A stretch of DNA of 64,000 nucleotides from Cacajao melanocephalus (Eukaryota; Chordata; Mammalia; Primates; Pitheciidae): positions 1-64,000 of the forward strand of contig CAUYLG010034966.1 in assembly GCA_963573385.1 (NCBI GenBank), given 5' to 3'. Position numbers and translations under genes: made by a program. The stretch's first letter is position 1. Every line of letters begins with the position of its first letter. Of the stretch, positions 1 to 10,715 are shown piece by piece. The notes beneath the pieces are model-generated. The model had not been told where the DNA came from and did not search any database. It worked only from the letters and a program-made list of their open reading frames with translations.

Positions 1-64
1 CCTTTGAGAATGGTGGCAGTTTTCTCTCCTATATCGTTATATCTTCTTGGCTGGATCATAAATT

Positions 65-144
65 AAACCCAGGTGGCTTTGGTTGCAATGAGCTGAGATC
101 ACACCATGGCACTCCAGCCTGGGCAAAAATAGCCAAACTCCATA

Positions 145-172
<28 letters not shown>
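65..172 (+). mobile_element. Alu 3' fragment with A-tail
   Basis: Only the 3' part of an Alu right arm is present. It runs from an 'aacccaggtgg'-like start through 'gagctgagatcacacca' and 'cactccagcctgggc' into a run of about 27 A. The left arm is missing, so this is a 5'-truncated copy. The reverse-strand T run produces a phenylalanine-rich false reading frame. Confidence 0.9.
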
Positions 173-175
<3 letters not shown>

Positions 176-384
176 ATAAAGGAGGTATTTGGAATAAAGA
201 ATATATTTTTCAAAACACTGAACAGCTAAATAGCCATAAATTCCAAAATGCTGCAAAGCTGCACTTTTTTTACACCATAGCTAGGATGATGGCCTAAAAT
301 AAGAATTTGATCAAGTCTTTTCTACTACTTAACTGTCCACCTTCCTACATGCCATTATTCTGTTAGGTGGTCTCATCATGCCCT

Positions 385-540
385 GAATTTCTGCCTTTTT
401 ATATATAGCACCCATTTGCAATTCTGAGTTAAATGCAGATCTTGCATTCCTAGAGCTTCATGGGGGCAGGGCCTGTATCTGCATTCTTCATCATCATATC
501 CCACCTTATATGGTAAGTGTCTGTTGAAGGAATGAATGAC
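385..540 (+). mobile_element. L2 3'-end fragment
   Basis: The stretch carries the typical L2 tail: 'gagcttcatgggggcaggg', then 'cctgtatctg', and an end near 'tgttgaaggaatgaatga'. It is diverged and 5'-truncated. Confidence 0.6.
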
Positions 541-714
541 ATGTCTTAAAGACACAGAACACCAAACCAAGAGAAGCTCTTTCCTTAACCCGCTGCTTTC
601 ATCAGCTTCACCTATAGTGAGAAATGCTTATAGCTGATGCTGCAGTGAATGATGAAGACTGTGGGTGGGCCTTACTTCCAATTGCTAATAGTAACAGTAA
701 CAGTTAATACAACA

Positions 715-1300
715 ATATTTAGCACCCAACAAAGTAAAATTTCCAACAAAGATTAACAGGCCTACACAAAAGCAGGAAAACATCATTATTAATACAGGAA
801 ATAATCAATTAATAGAAGCCAACCCAGACATATATTAGAATTGGCAAATACATTAAGACAGTTATTATAGTTGTGTTCTAAATGTTAAAAAATTAATGAA
901 AAAATCAATGAAAGATATTAAAAAAATCCAAATTGGATTTCTACAGACAAAAAATATAATTTTACTAGCTATAACGTAATGACACGTGAGACATGGCCAG
1001 AGAAAGATTAGTTACTTGATTATATAGCAATATAAATTGTTTAGATGATAGGCACAGAGAAAACAGAAACAAAAAAGATTGAAAAGAATATCACTGGGAT
1101 TTAGGACCACCTCAAGTGGCCTAATATATGCATACTTGGAGTCACTAGACAGAAAAATATTTGAGGAAAAAATGATCAAAATGTTTCCAAATGTGGTGAA
1201 AGCTATAAATCCACAGATCCAAGAAACTCAATCAACACTACCCATAAGAAATATAAAGAAAACCACACCCATGCAATTAAATTCAAAATCAGTAAGAAAA
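715..1300 (+). mobile_element. L1 relic, 5' region up to ORF1 (old L1M type)
   Basis: The segment follows the 5' region of old L1M elements. Landmarks are 'gacagttattatag', 'gatattaaaaaaatccaaa', 'tggagtc' followed by 'aaaatatttgaggaa', and 'atccacagatccaagaaact'. An 86-codon frame at 1079-1339 is a remnant of this element and crosses into the next L1 segment. It is not a gene. Confidence 0.8.
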
Positions 1301-1475
1301 GATATCTGGAAAATTTTCAAACATTTAAAAACTAAATGACACATGGGTCAAAGAGGAAATTAAAAGGGGAATTACAAAATGTGTTGAATTACAAAGCAAG
1401 TTATAATGGAAACGCAGCGTATCTGAATTTGCATGGTTCTGCTAAAGCAGAACTTAAGGCATAGGCACATGGCCC
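1301..1475 (+). mobile_element. L1 ORF2 fragment joined directly to the L1 5' region
   Basis: The sequence jumps to the ORF2 interval just before the reverse transcriptase. Landmarks are 'actaaatgacacatgggtca', 'gaggaaattaaaaggg' and 'gctaaagcagaacttaagg'. Together with the preceding segment it looks like one element that lost ORF1 and the start of ORF2, although two separate insertions are possible. Confidence 0.7.
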
Positions 1476-2141
1476 ATACATAGGTAGATGGCCCTCTGTT
1501 AAAGACTTTCTTCACAAAGCAGCTGCATCCAGCTTTCGTCAACATTGAAGACTAAACTTAAAATCAAGGAAGCCTCATCACCAACATGGGACATGCCTAA
1601 ATCCTGTGTGTGCTCACTCTTTCCTTTTGCATATGTCAGTGATTCGTCCTTCTAAAAAACTTTTAATTTCCATGAATCTATCCATTGGGAGAAATAAAGA
1701 AAATGTGTTTGCTGTAGGAAGATGTTTATAAGGGAAGGAGTAGAAGGAAAAATCTGAAGGACTTAGTGCGTGAGGGTTAATCTGGTGGGATTGTGTGAAT
1801 TGAAGGCTCTAAGAATTTAATCACCATCCCTGAAGAGCTTGGGAGCCTGGCAGACACCAGCTGTGGTGCTGAGGGCATGGATGTGCAAATCAGGAGCCTG
1901 GGCTCCCATCTGGTTCTTGAGGGTAGCTGCCCTTTTGCATTTAACAAAGCACGGCATCTCCTACCTTGCTCATAGCACAAAGAGGATGGATGCATTAGAC
2001 CAGAGACGCATTAGACCGGTGTTTTTCAAGCTATATCCATTAACACATTTGTCTCCTAACTTTTTAAATTGTACACCTTTACAGTAAAAGCTTTCAGACT
2101 GTACTCCCAGGAGATGTATATTTATTTATTTATAAACTACA
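1476..2141. other. Unique stretch, no feature recognised
   Basis: Two opposed frames overlap around 1777-2087 and neither has a recognisable motif. The last 60 bases before the Tigger element are AT-rich. Confidence 0.5.
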
Positions 2142-2868
2142 TACAGTCATTCACTGCATAATGACATTTTGGTCAAGGAGGGACATTGGTCCCATAAGAT
2201 TATAATGGAGCTGAAAGTTTCCTGTTGCCCAGCCACAGCCATTGTTAACATCACAACACAATGCATTACTCACGTGTTTGTGCTAGTGATGCTGTGAACA
2301 AACCTACTGCACTGACAGTCATATAAAGTATAGCACATACAGTCATGTATAGTACATAATACTAGATAATTATAATAGACAACTATATTGCTGGTTTACA
2401 TATTTGCTATACTGTATGCTTTATCATTATTTGACAGTATACTTCTGCTTATTAAAAGAAAAAGTTAACTGTAAAACAGCCTCAGGCAGGTCCTTCAGAA
2501 GAAGTTCCAGAAGAAGGCATTGTTATTAGAGGAGATGACAGCTCCCTGGGTGTCATTGTCCCCAAAGACCATCTAGTGGGACAAGATGTGGAGGTGGAAG
2601 GTCCTGATATTGATGATCCTGACCCTGTGTAGGCCCAGACTAATGTGTGTGTTTGTGTCTTAGTTTTTAACAAACAATTTTAAAAAACAAAATAAAAAAA
2701 ATTTCAAATAGAAAAATAACTTATAAAATCTAGATATAAAGAAAGAAAATATTTTCATACAGTTGTACAATGTGTGTGCATTTTAAGGTAAGCACTATTA
2801 CAAAGGAGTCAAAAAGTTAAAAAAATTAAAGTATATGAAATAAAAAAGTTACACTAAGCTAAAGCTAA

Positions 2869-3159
<291 letters not shown>

Positions 3160-3550
3160 TAAATTTAATGTAGCCTAAGCGTGCAGTGTTGATAAAATCT
3201 GCAGTCATGCACAGTCATGCCCTAGGCCTTCACAATCACCCACCACTCACTCACTGACTCACCCAGAGCAATGTCTAGTCCAGCAAGCTCCCTTCACTGG
3301 AAGGGCCCTGACCTGGTATCGTATTTTAAAAGACTTTTGAACCTTTCCTGTGTTCTCATACAGAAATCCTTACTGTTGTGTTCAATTGCCTCCAGTATTC
3401 AGTACAGCAGCTTGCTTTCCAGATCTGTAGCCTAGGAAAAATAGGCTCCACCATAGAGACTAGGTGCATAGCAGGCTCCACCATCCAGGTTTCTGTAAGT
3501 GCATGCTTTGATGCTTGCCCAATAATGAAATCACCTGATCACACATTTCT

Positions 3551-3849
<299 letters not shown>

Positions 3850-3901
3850 GATCATGCATTTCTCAGAACATATCCCAGTGGCTGATTGAGGCATGGCTGT
3901 A

Positions 3902-5366
3902 TATGCATCTGTTCTACCATATCAACATGTCATATACATTGTAAAAATTTGCAAAAAGTTTACCTTGAAAGATGATATACAAATAGGTAGACTTTCTCGC
4001 TTTCTTCTCACATGTCCCTGACAACTGTGCATATTCCATGGAGTCCCAGGCTCAAGCCAGGCCCCCGAGTCTGTCCTTCCCGGGGTAAATGGTAGCTCCT
4101 GGAGCAAGGACTCCCATCCACCACATATCAGCTCTCCTCTCTTCCGTTGTATGTATTAGAGGTTCATTGACTAAATCATTTTGAAAAACAAAAACTGGGT
4201 TTCTTTTTTTTTTTGCTCTGTTTCTTTTTTGCTCAAAGAACCAATATTCCTCATTACACTTCGCACTATATAAAATATTATGCATTCCTCCTACTGGAAG
4301 TTAATTTTAACAAGGGAGAACATAAATGTGCTTTCAATCTGCAGGGATATTTTAAATATTACAATTAAAACCCACATGTAGCAAACTGCACTACTAGTAC
4401 AAATATTTTCTGACCAAAGAAACGTGTCAAGCTTCTTCCATCTTTGCTTTGTTTAGTTCTTTGTTTTGTGAGCAACGTCAGCATCACACTCCCCCATGGG
4501 GTGAAACCAGGCACTTGGCCATTCTCATGAAAAAATTAAATAATTTTTTTCCACAACTAAACTTAGACGAAATGAGGACCACTGTAAAAACACATTTCTT
4601 TACACATCAAAATTATCTTAAGGAAAACACAGAAAGAGACAATGAGTTCCCAAAGTATGATTTTTAATGATCTTCCAGCTCTTTGTGGCAAAAGTGACTA
4701 TGAACCGGCTGGTCCTACCAGAGGTCTCCAGGAAGCCAGGGGAGGCGCGCTGCTGTTAAATCCCGCACTGATGAAAGGATAGAAGGAAAACAGTGTGCTT
4801 CCAAGCGTGTGTCCCAGACCAGAAAACAGGAGTGAACCTGGCTGCACTTCTGGACCCCCAGAAGGAGGTGGCACCCACAGCCTGGCTGGTCTCCTGACCT
4901 TTGGGGACTTTTGTTTGTTTGTTTTTGTTCCAAGTCCCCAAAGGAAATTCAGGAGGCACCACAACAGAACTCCTGTTTCCTGACACTGCAATCCAGCCCT
5001 TGCAGTGAGGGCCTCTCAGAGCCAGCTTGCCGACAAAAAGAGTGGTTTTCTCCTAAAACCAGGGTCAAGTGACCTCTTCAGATCTAGCAGAGCCTCACGC
5101 TGACTCGTAAAAGTGTTTTCAAGACTGTTTCCATCCTCTTCCCCAGGAAGCCCCAGTCAGAGCCTTCTTAACACTACTGCCCACCCACGAGGGCTGGAAG
5201 AGTTAATGTGAGGGGTGCGTGGAGTTGGTGCGACATCAACTCAAAGCGCAATTATCCTTATGTATTGGATTGCAGCCTCAACATGCTTACCCGTCATGAA
5301 GAGCATTGTAAAGGTGACTAATGCTGCTTTCTTGTTCTGCCCCACATCTCCCTGCCTGCATTCCAG
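3902..5366. other. Unique stretch, no gene recognised
   Basis: Reading frames of up to 97 codons overlap on both strands around 4698-4991 and none shows a domain. The sequence becomes GC-richer from about 4690. The right end holds the acceptor signals described with the candidate exon at 5367. Confidence 0.5.
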
Positions 5367-5435
5367 AAGTGGCCTGGCAGAGCCCAGGCCGCCCGGGGGC
5401 TTGATTGAAGCCATGGCAGAGCAGTTCAGCTTCCG
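5367..5435 (+). other. Candidate exon (splice-signal pair), unverified
   Basis: A branch-point match 'tgactaat' at 5316-5323 is followed by 43 bases of pyrimidine-rich DNA with no AG until 'ttccag' (5361-5366). The 69-bp exon would end at 'ttccg|gtaagg' (GT at 5436-5437). One of three frames stays open. It contains a methionine codon in strong start context ('gccatgg', 5410-5416) and reads MAEQFSF before the donor. I recognise no protein in it. It could be an lncRNA exon, a 5' exon of an unknown transcript or a chance pseudo-exon. Confidence 0.3.
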
Positions 5436-5786
5436 GTAAGGCAGCAAAACTTAAGACACTTCGGGGGCAACAGATCCATGGCCCGCGGCTGCTGAAGGCC
5501 AAGTCTCTTCTGCAGGAACCCTTTTCTCTCAACACCGACTGAATACATCAGAGGAGGAAGCTGAAAGCCCCGCAGATGTGTGCAAAATGGGTCCTCTCCT
5601 GCTTGCCATGCCTTGAAATAAGCAGCCAGGTACTGTGGAGGCAGCAGCCAAAGAAACAGGAGGCACGGACCGGGAGAGCAGCTGGGCATCTCCCCTGGAG
5701 GGCAGAAGAGAATGGGCAGGTCTACTCTCAGCCACAGGCTGGGAGAGGGGACAGCAGGTGTCCAGCCCACAGGCATCCTCTACCTA
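5436..5786. other. Unique GC-rich stretch before the GA-rich repeat
   Basis: Overlapping frames on both strands reach 116 codons (5426-5776, minus). None has a domain or plausible conservation, and they continue into low-complexity sequence. Confidence 0.5.
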
Positions 5787-6159
5787 CAGAGAGAGAGCCA
5801 GAGCCAGAGCCAGAGAGGTAGACAGAGAGAGGGACACAGAGAGGCAGACGAGACAGAGATAGAAAGAAACAAACAGAAAGGGGCAGAGACAGAGATAAAA
5901 AGAGACAGAGAAGGACAGAGACAGAGATAGAGACAGAGCGGGACAGAGACATAGGGACAAAGATAGAAAAAGAGAGAAAGATGGATAGAAAGAGACAGAA
6001 GGAGAGTGACAAGACAGCTACAGAGACAGCCAGAGGCGAGAGAGAGTAAAGAAGAGGGGAGAGACAGAGAGAGACAGAAAAGAGAGACAGAGAGAGACAG
6101 AGAGGAAAAAGACAAAGGTGGACAGAAACAGAGAGAAAGAGAAAGAGGGAGACAGAGTG
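5787..6159. repeat. GACAGA/GAGA-type purine-rich simple repeat
   Basis: About 370 bases are built from imperfect 'gacaga', 'gagaga' and 'agagcc' units, with almost no T on the plus strand. The minus-strand frames here are serine/leucine repeats caused by composition, not proteins. A GC-rich run including 'cggggcgggggggttg' follows immediately. Confidence 0.9.
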
Positions 6160-7471
6160 GGCCCGGGGCGGGGGGGTTGTGTGCGGGTTTTTTCCAGCCA
6201 GCTCTGCCCCGGCACAGCCCTTTATTCTCTAAAATGATGATCTAAAATGGGACAACCAGTTTCCCCTGACGGGAAGAGAAAAACGGTGCAGCCTTTGTGG
6301 GTTGGGAAGTTGTACTCAGGACCAGGAAGCAGCACAGAGATCCTGGCGGGGGATGGTGCCTCTCACGTGGCAGGGCCCACATGCTCCATCCCGTGCCCTG
6401 CTGCTGAGCCCCGCAGGGGCTGCCGTATGGCCCATGACGAGGACCCCGAGGCCACTCGCAGAGCCGGCCTCCCCAATCCCCACCAGGATTCCAGGCTTCC
6501 CCACACAGTGCGTCGGGGACTAAGACATGGTGACGAGGACTCTTCTGACACAGGGGGATTATAAATGGTCTCATCCTCTTGTCCTTCCTCAGGAGCCCCC
6601 GCCACACTGAAAGCCTTGGTGACGAAGGAGCAAGTCAGTCACCCCCGCCCCCGGCAGTCCCTCCCCTGCCATGTCCCTGCAGGGCCCTTGCAGGCCAGGG
6701 TGCCTCTGTGTTGACAGGCAGGACAGGCATTAAGACACCTTGGGCTATCCCTGTCAGTACCCGCATTTTCATTAGCAAAGAGTAACAGAAGGGGAAGCTG
6801 TCAGGGTTGGCTGGGCAGCTAGGCGAGACCAAGCGGTGCAATTTCATGGTGAAGGAAAACTCCCCCAAATATGCCAACAGATGAAGGTCGCCAGCAGTGC
6901 CATGGCCATTGGGAAAGCTCCTCTGGGTGGGGCTGGGCCCCCACGCACCACGGTGTACCCCACGAGGACCTGGGACAGCAGCCAGGTGCAGTTAATACTT
7001 TTTGCCTTAATAAGCCAAAGAGGCCTCTGCAGGCGCATGGAACTTTATCCAGGAACCATCTCCGTCCTCGTCAAAGCTTTGACGAAAGCACTTAAAGCAT
7101 CCAAGGTGCTGGGTGCCACGTCAACCTCCACAGGCCACCACCTGCCCCAGGCAATGCAGCACAGTGTAAGCGTGGTGAGACCTTCTTCTAGGGTTCATCG
7201 GCTGGTATTTTTTATTTAAGAGGTTCATATTCAGAAGGTAATTAATACCACAGAAAAAATGGCAGACAAACTCAAAAGTGACCCCAGGGGCAGGAGATGA
7301 GTGTCACCAACTCAGTATCCCATCTGTTTCTGCATTTGAAGGAGATAGTCATTGGCAGAATCTCTAAAAGTTCAAGTCCGTGTCTGTCCCTGCTGATTCC
7401 AGGAGGCTCACATTTGCAGGGAATATGTAGTAGGACAATGAATCAGCCTCCATCGAAACCCACAAAATTTG
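6160..7471. other. Unique, moderately GC-rich stretch
   Basis: Frames of 60-127 codons lie on both strands over the same bases (for example 6242-6607 minus against 6247-6564 plus). That is what noncoding GC-rich sequence gives. I see no repeat consensus and no clear promoter element. Confidence 0.5.
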
Positions 7472-7854
7472 TGTATTAGTTTGTTCATGGATTGCTGAAA
7501 TTCCTGAGACGGAGTAATTTGTAAAGAAAAGAGGTTTAATTGGCTCACGGTTCTGCAGGCTGTACAGGAAGCATGGTGGCTTTTGCTTCTGGGGAGCCTC
7601 GGGGAGCTTTGACTCCTGGCAGAAGGCAAAGCAGGAGCAGGTGTCCCACATGTCAGGAACAAGACCAAGAGGGAGGCAGAGAGACACCACACAGTTTAAA
7701 ACAACCGGATCTCACAAGAACTCAGTATTGCAATGTCGGCACCGTGAAAAACCACCCCCATGATCCAGTCATCTCCCAGCTGACCTCACTTCCAGCATCG
7801 GGGATTGCATTTCAACATGAGATTTGGGTAGGGGCACAGATTCAAACCATATCA
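7472..7854 (-). mobile_element. Solo MaLR LTR (MST/THE1 type), antisense
   Basis: Read on the minus strand it begins 'tgatatggtttgaatctg' and ends '...aaacaaactaataca'. In the plus direction the landmarks are 'aaagaggtttaattggctca', 'cggttctgcaggctgtacag', 'catgatccagtcat' and 'gagatttgggtaggggcaca'. No internal region adjoins it. I cannot see a matching 5-bp duplication, so the flanks have probably mutated. Confidence 0.9.
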
Positions 7855-8381
7855 ACGAGAAGAAGAGTGACAGCAGATATAAGCAGTGGAGTGACCCCTC
7901 TGCAGCTCCCAACCTTCCTCGGCACAGGCAGAGAGATGACAGTCACCAGCATTGTAAATACCAACATCTTAAGACTCTCAATAAAAAGTTTGTTAAACTT
8001 TTAAAAGCCTACTTTTTGTCACAAAATGTGTACGTAGGATCCGTGACTAAGTTCGCATCCCTCCATTGGCCATTCTTTTCTTCAGTTTCTCCTGGTGTCA
8101 GTTCTGATCACGGAGGAGGCTCCTGGCCAGAGGCAAAGCTGCTGTTCCCTGGTAGTGACAGCGTGACCCAGAAAGGTGACTTCAGGGAGTTCAGGGCACG
8201 CGGTGAGAATTCTTTTTGGTGGTACAACAATTAAGTCACTTTGCATTCATATGTTTATCAGGTTTGTCTGTGAATGATAAACATTCCTGAGATGGATATT
8301 TATTGAGAATCTATGACCTGCAACTGGCTACCTTGTTGTATTTTGGCTTTTAGTTAAGACGCTAGTTAATTATACATGTGT
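7855..8381. other. Unique stretch
   Basis: Short plus-strand frames at 7540-8004 and 7824-8234 begin in the LTR and run out here. That argues against either being a gene. No repeat recognised. Confidence 0.5.
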
Positions 8382-8549
8382 CAGGGGGTTGACAGACGTT
8401 TTCTGTAAAGGCCCAAATGGGAAATCTTTTAGGCTTCTGGGGCCACGAGGTCTCCATATCAACTGCCAACCTCTTCCCACGTAGCCCAAAGGCAGCCATG
8501 AAAATTATTGACCAAAACAGGCAGTAGCTTAGATTTTCGATCACCCCTG
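8382..8549 (+). mobile_element. MER20-like hAT element, internally deleted
   Basis: The element starts 'cagggggttgacagacg', continues 'ttttctgtaaaggccc' and 'cttttaggcttctggggcca', and ends 'gatcacccctg'. The ends are complementary in the manner of hAT non-autonomous elements. It is about 170 bp against about 220 bp expected, so it has lost part of the middle. Confidence 0.75.
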
Positions 8550-8745
8550 ATCTATAGAAAATCAGTTTGCTCCTTCAGCCACCTGAGCCGTTAAACTACA
8601 AATCTAGAAAGAAGAGGAGGAAGGCAATAAAAGCTTCTGAGCAGCCACAGTAGATACTAACAGGTTTGTAAAGCCAGACTTCCACACTCAACACAGACTA
8701 GCATAGTCTGAAGGCCATAGTCCCAACAGACGGACACTCTCTAAA

Positions 8746-8956
8746 CGCTGTTATAGGCTGCATGTTGTTATTCTACCTGTTTTTATAGAGAAGGTTTTAT
8801 TGGCACATTCATGCCCATTGTTTACTTATTGTATTATCTGTGGCTGCTTTTTTACTGCAATGGCAAAGTTGGGGTGACTGGAACAAAGACCCCATGGCCT
8901 GCATAGCTTTAAATATTTGCTATTTGGCCTTCTACAGAAAATGTTCGCCACCTCTG
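8746..8956 (-). mobile_element. MER20-like hAT element in inverted orientation
   Basis: The reverse complement of the same family is present: 'cctgtttttatagagaaggt', 'ttattgtattatctgtggct', 'gcttttttactgcaatggca' and a terminus 'gttcgccacctctg'. Flanks 'ctctaaac' (8738-8745) and 'tcttagac' (8957-8964) resemble a decayed 8-bp hAT duplication of the nTCTAGAn type. The left edge is uncertain. Confidence 0.75.
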
Positions 8957-10139
8957 TCTTAGACTCTCATTCTGATGACCAGACTTAGTAAACCGTGTCC
9001 TAGGTCATGGTTGTGGGCCCTATCTCTCCGGCAATACATTTAATAAAGGATCCACAGTCTATGTATGTTTATAAACATAAAAGTCCCAGAAGAAAAACAA
9101 ACATGGATCTAATAATTAAAAATGAAGTCAATTAAGACAGTTTAAGCAGGTACTCATCAAGAGTTCCATCTTAGACAAATAGGTGCTTTAGGTACTCGAC
9201 ATATTGACACTAACTCTCTCAAAGTACTTATTCCAGCTTTATCAACTAATTAGGGCAATTATTATATTTGCTTGGGTAATATCAATTCTTTATCTCCCTC
9301 CAAGTAAATTAAAAGCATATGCAAATATTCATTAATGCCACAATATTTTTTATCTTCTAACCTTCACTTGTTTAGGGGTGGGGCGCTTTGGAAGAAGCCA
9401 ATAAAGGCGAGATCATTGTAAGCCCCCACCAAATGGAGAGCTTGATTACAGAAGTTAGTGTTGATCTGAAAATGAAAACATTAGTTGATAATGAAATAAA
9501 ATGCATATGTTATTTGAAATTTGGTGCAATATTAGAATGTAAGGATGAATAGAAACCGAGAAGCAAATCTCACCTTTTCTGAGGCTAAGCAAATTGACGA
9601 CCAGCTTCCCTTGGTGGCTAACACACAAACTGAACTTGACAATGTGTGTCCACCTACCTGGGCAGTTCCCATGTCTGTCAATCACAAAATTAGACAATGG
9701 TAAATTCTCAAAAGGGAGGAATAAATAATTGCTCAAAAAATTCCAAGCAACGTGAATTTGGAAAGTCACTAATGTGGCCCCTTTTTTGACTGGACCCCTC
9801 CAGATCTCCCTCCCTCCAGACACCTCCACTCAGTCTCCCTCTGCTGTCCGCAAGTACTCTCGTTTCCTTCTCTTTTCTTTTATTTCTCTTTCTTTTGTTT
9901 GTCAACTCTCTTACCTGTGACATCTGTGCTTGCTGTAGATGGTGGATCCCCCCTCATCTTGGCAGAGCAGGAGCTCAACAGGGTGTCGTGGCATTGTGAG
10001 TAGGATGGGGGAGGATCCTGCTCTGCCTCTGTGGAGAACGCAGAGTGTGACACTACCTCAGCTATCCAGCTTCCTCAGGGAACGCGTGCTCCCCAGTAGC
10101 TAAAACCTGTCCCTTTAGGCAGCACAATACATCCTGCTT
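8957..10139. other. Unique stretch with an AT-rich, homeodomain/POU-motif block
   Basis: No transposon consensus is visible. Around 9240-9345 there is TAATTAG (9247-9253), a perfect octamer ATGCAAAT (9319-9326) and further TAAT cores. A minus-strand donor-like 'acag|gtaaga' sits near 9912 without a convincing partner acceptor. Confidence 0.45.
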
Positions 10140-10715
10140 TTTCAAAACATGTATTTATTTATTGCATAAATTTAGGGGGTGCAAGTAAAATTGTGTCACA
10201 TAGATATGTTGTGCAGTGGTGAAGTCTGGGCTTTTAGTGCATCAGTCACTTGAACAGTGAACATTGTATCCATTAGGTAATTTCTTATCCTTCACTCCCA
10301 ACCTATCCTCCCTCCTTTCTCAATCTCCAGAGTCTATTATCTCACTCTCTATATCCATGTGTACACATTATTTAGCTCCCACTTGGAAGTGAGAACATGC
10401 GGTATTTGACTTTGTTTCTGAGTTATTTTACTTAAGATAATGGCCTCCAGGATCACCCACATTTTGCTGCAAAAGACATGATTGTGTTATTTTCAATGTC
10501 TGAGTAGTATTCTATGGTGTGTATGTACCACATTTTCTTTATGCAATCACCCATTGATGGACACTGAGGCTGATCTCATGTCTGCTATTGAGAATAATGC
10601 TGAGATAAACATACGAGTGCAGGTGTATTTTTGATATAATGATTTCTTTCCTTCCAGTGGATACCCAGTAGTGGGACTGCTTGATGGAAGGGCAGTTCTA
10701 TTTTCAGCATGTCCT
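10140..10715 (-). mobile_element. L1 3' end, antisense, 5' truncated
   Basis: This is the reverse complement of the ORF2 end and 3' UTR. Plus-strand landmarks are 'tttagctcccacttggaagt', 'gagaacatgcggtatttgac', 'gataatggcctccagg', 'taccacattttctttatgca' and 'tggatacccagtagtgggac'. The divergence suggests an old primate or late mammalian L1. No target-site duplication was identified. Confidence 0.92.

Noticed and set aside
1079..1339. 86-codon frame with lysine-rich sequence
   Set aside because: It is an L1 5'-region remnant that crosses an internal deletion junction.
6155..6190. G-rich run 'cggggcggggggg' as a promoter or CpG island
   Set aside because: It is too short, with few CpGs and no surrounding promoter features. 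It may form a G-rich structure but I cannot support more.
5728..6215. Long Ser/Leu-rich minus-strand frames
   Set aside because: They are translations of the GACAGA/GAGA simple repeat and have no protein character.
9905..9920. Donor-like 'acag|gtaaga' on the minus strand
   Set aside because: No convincing upstream acceptor on the minus strand; a single donor match is expected by chance.
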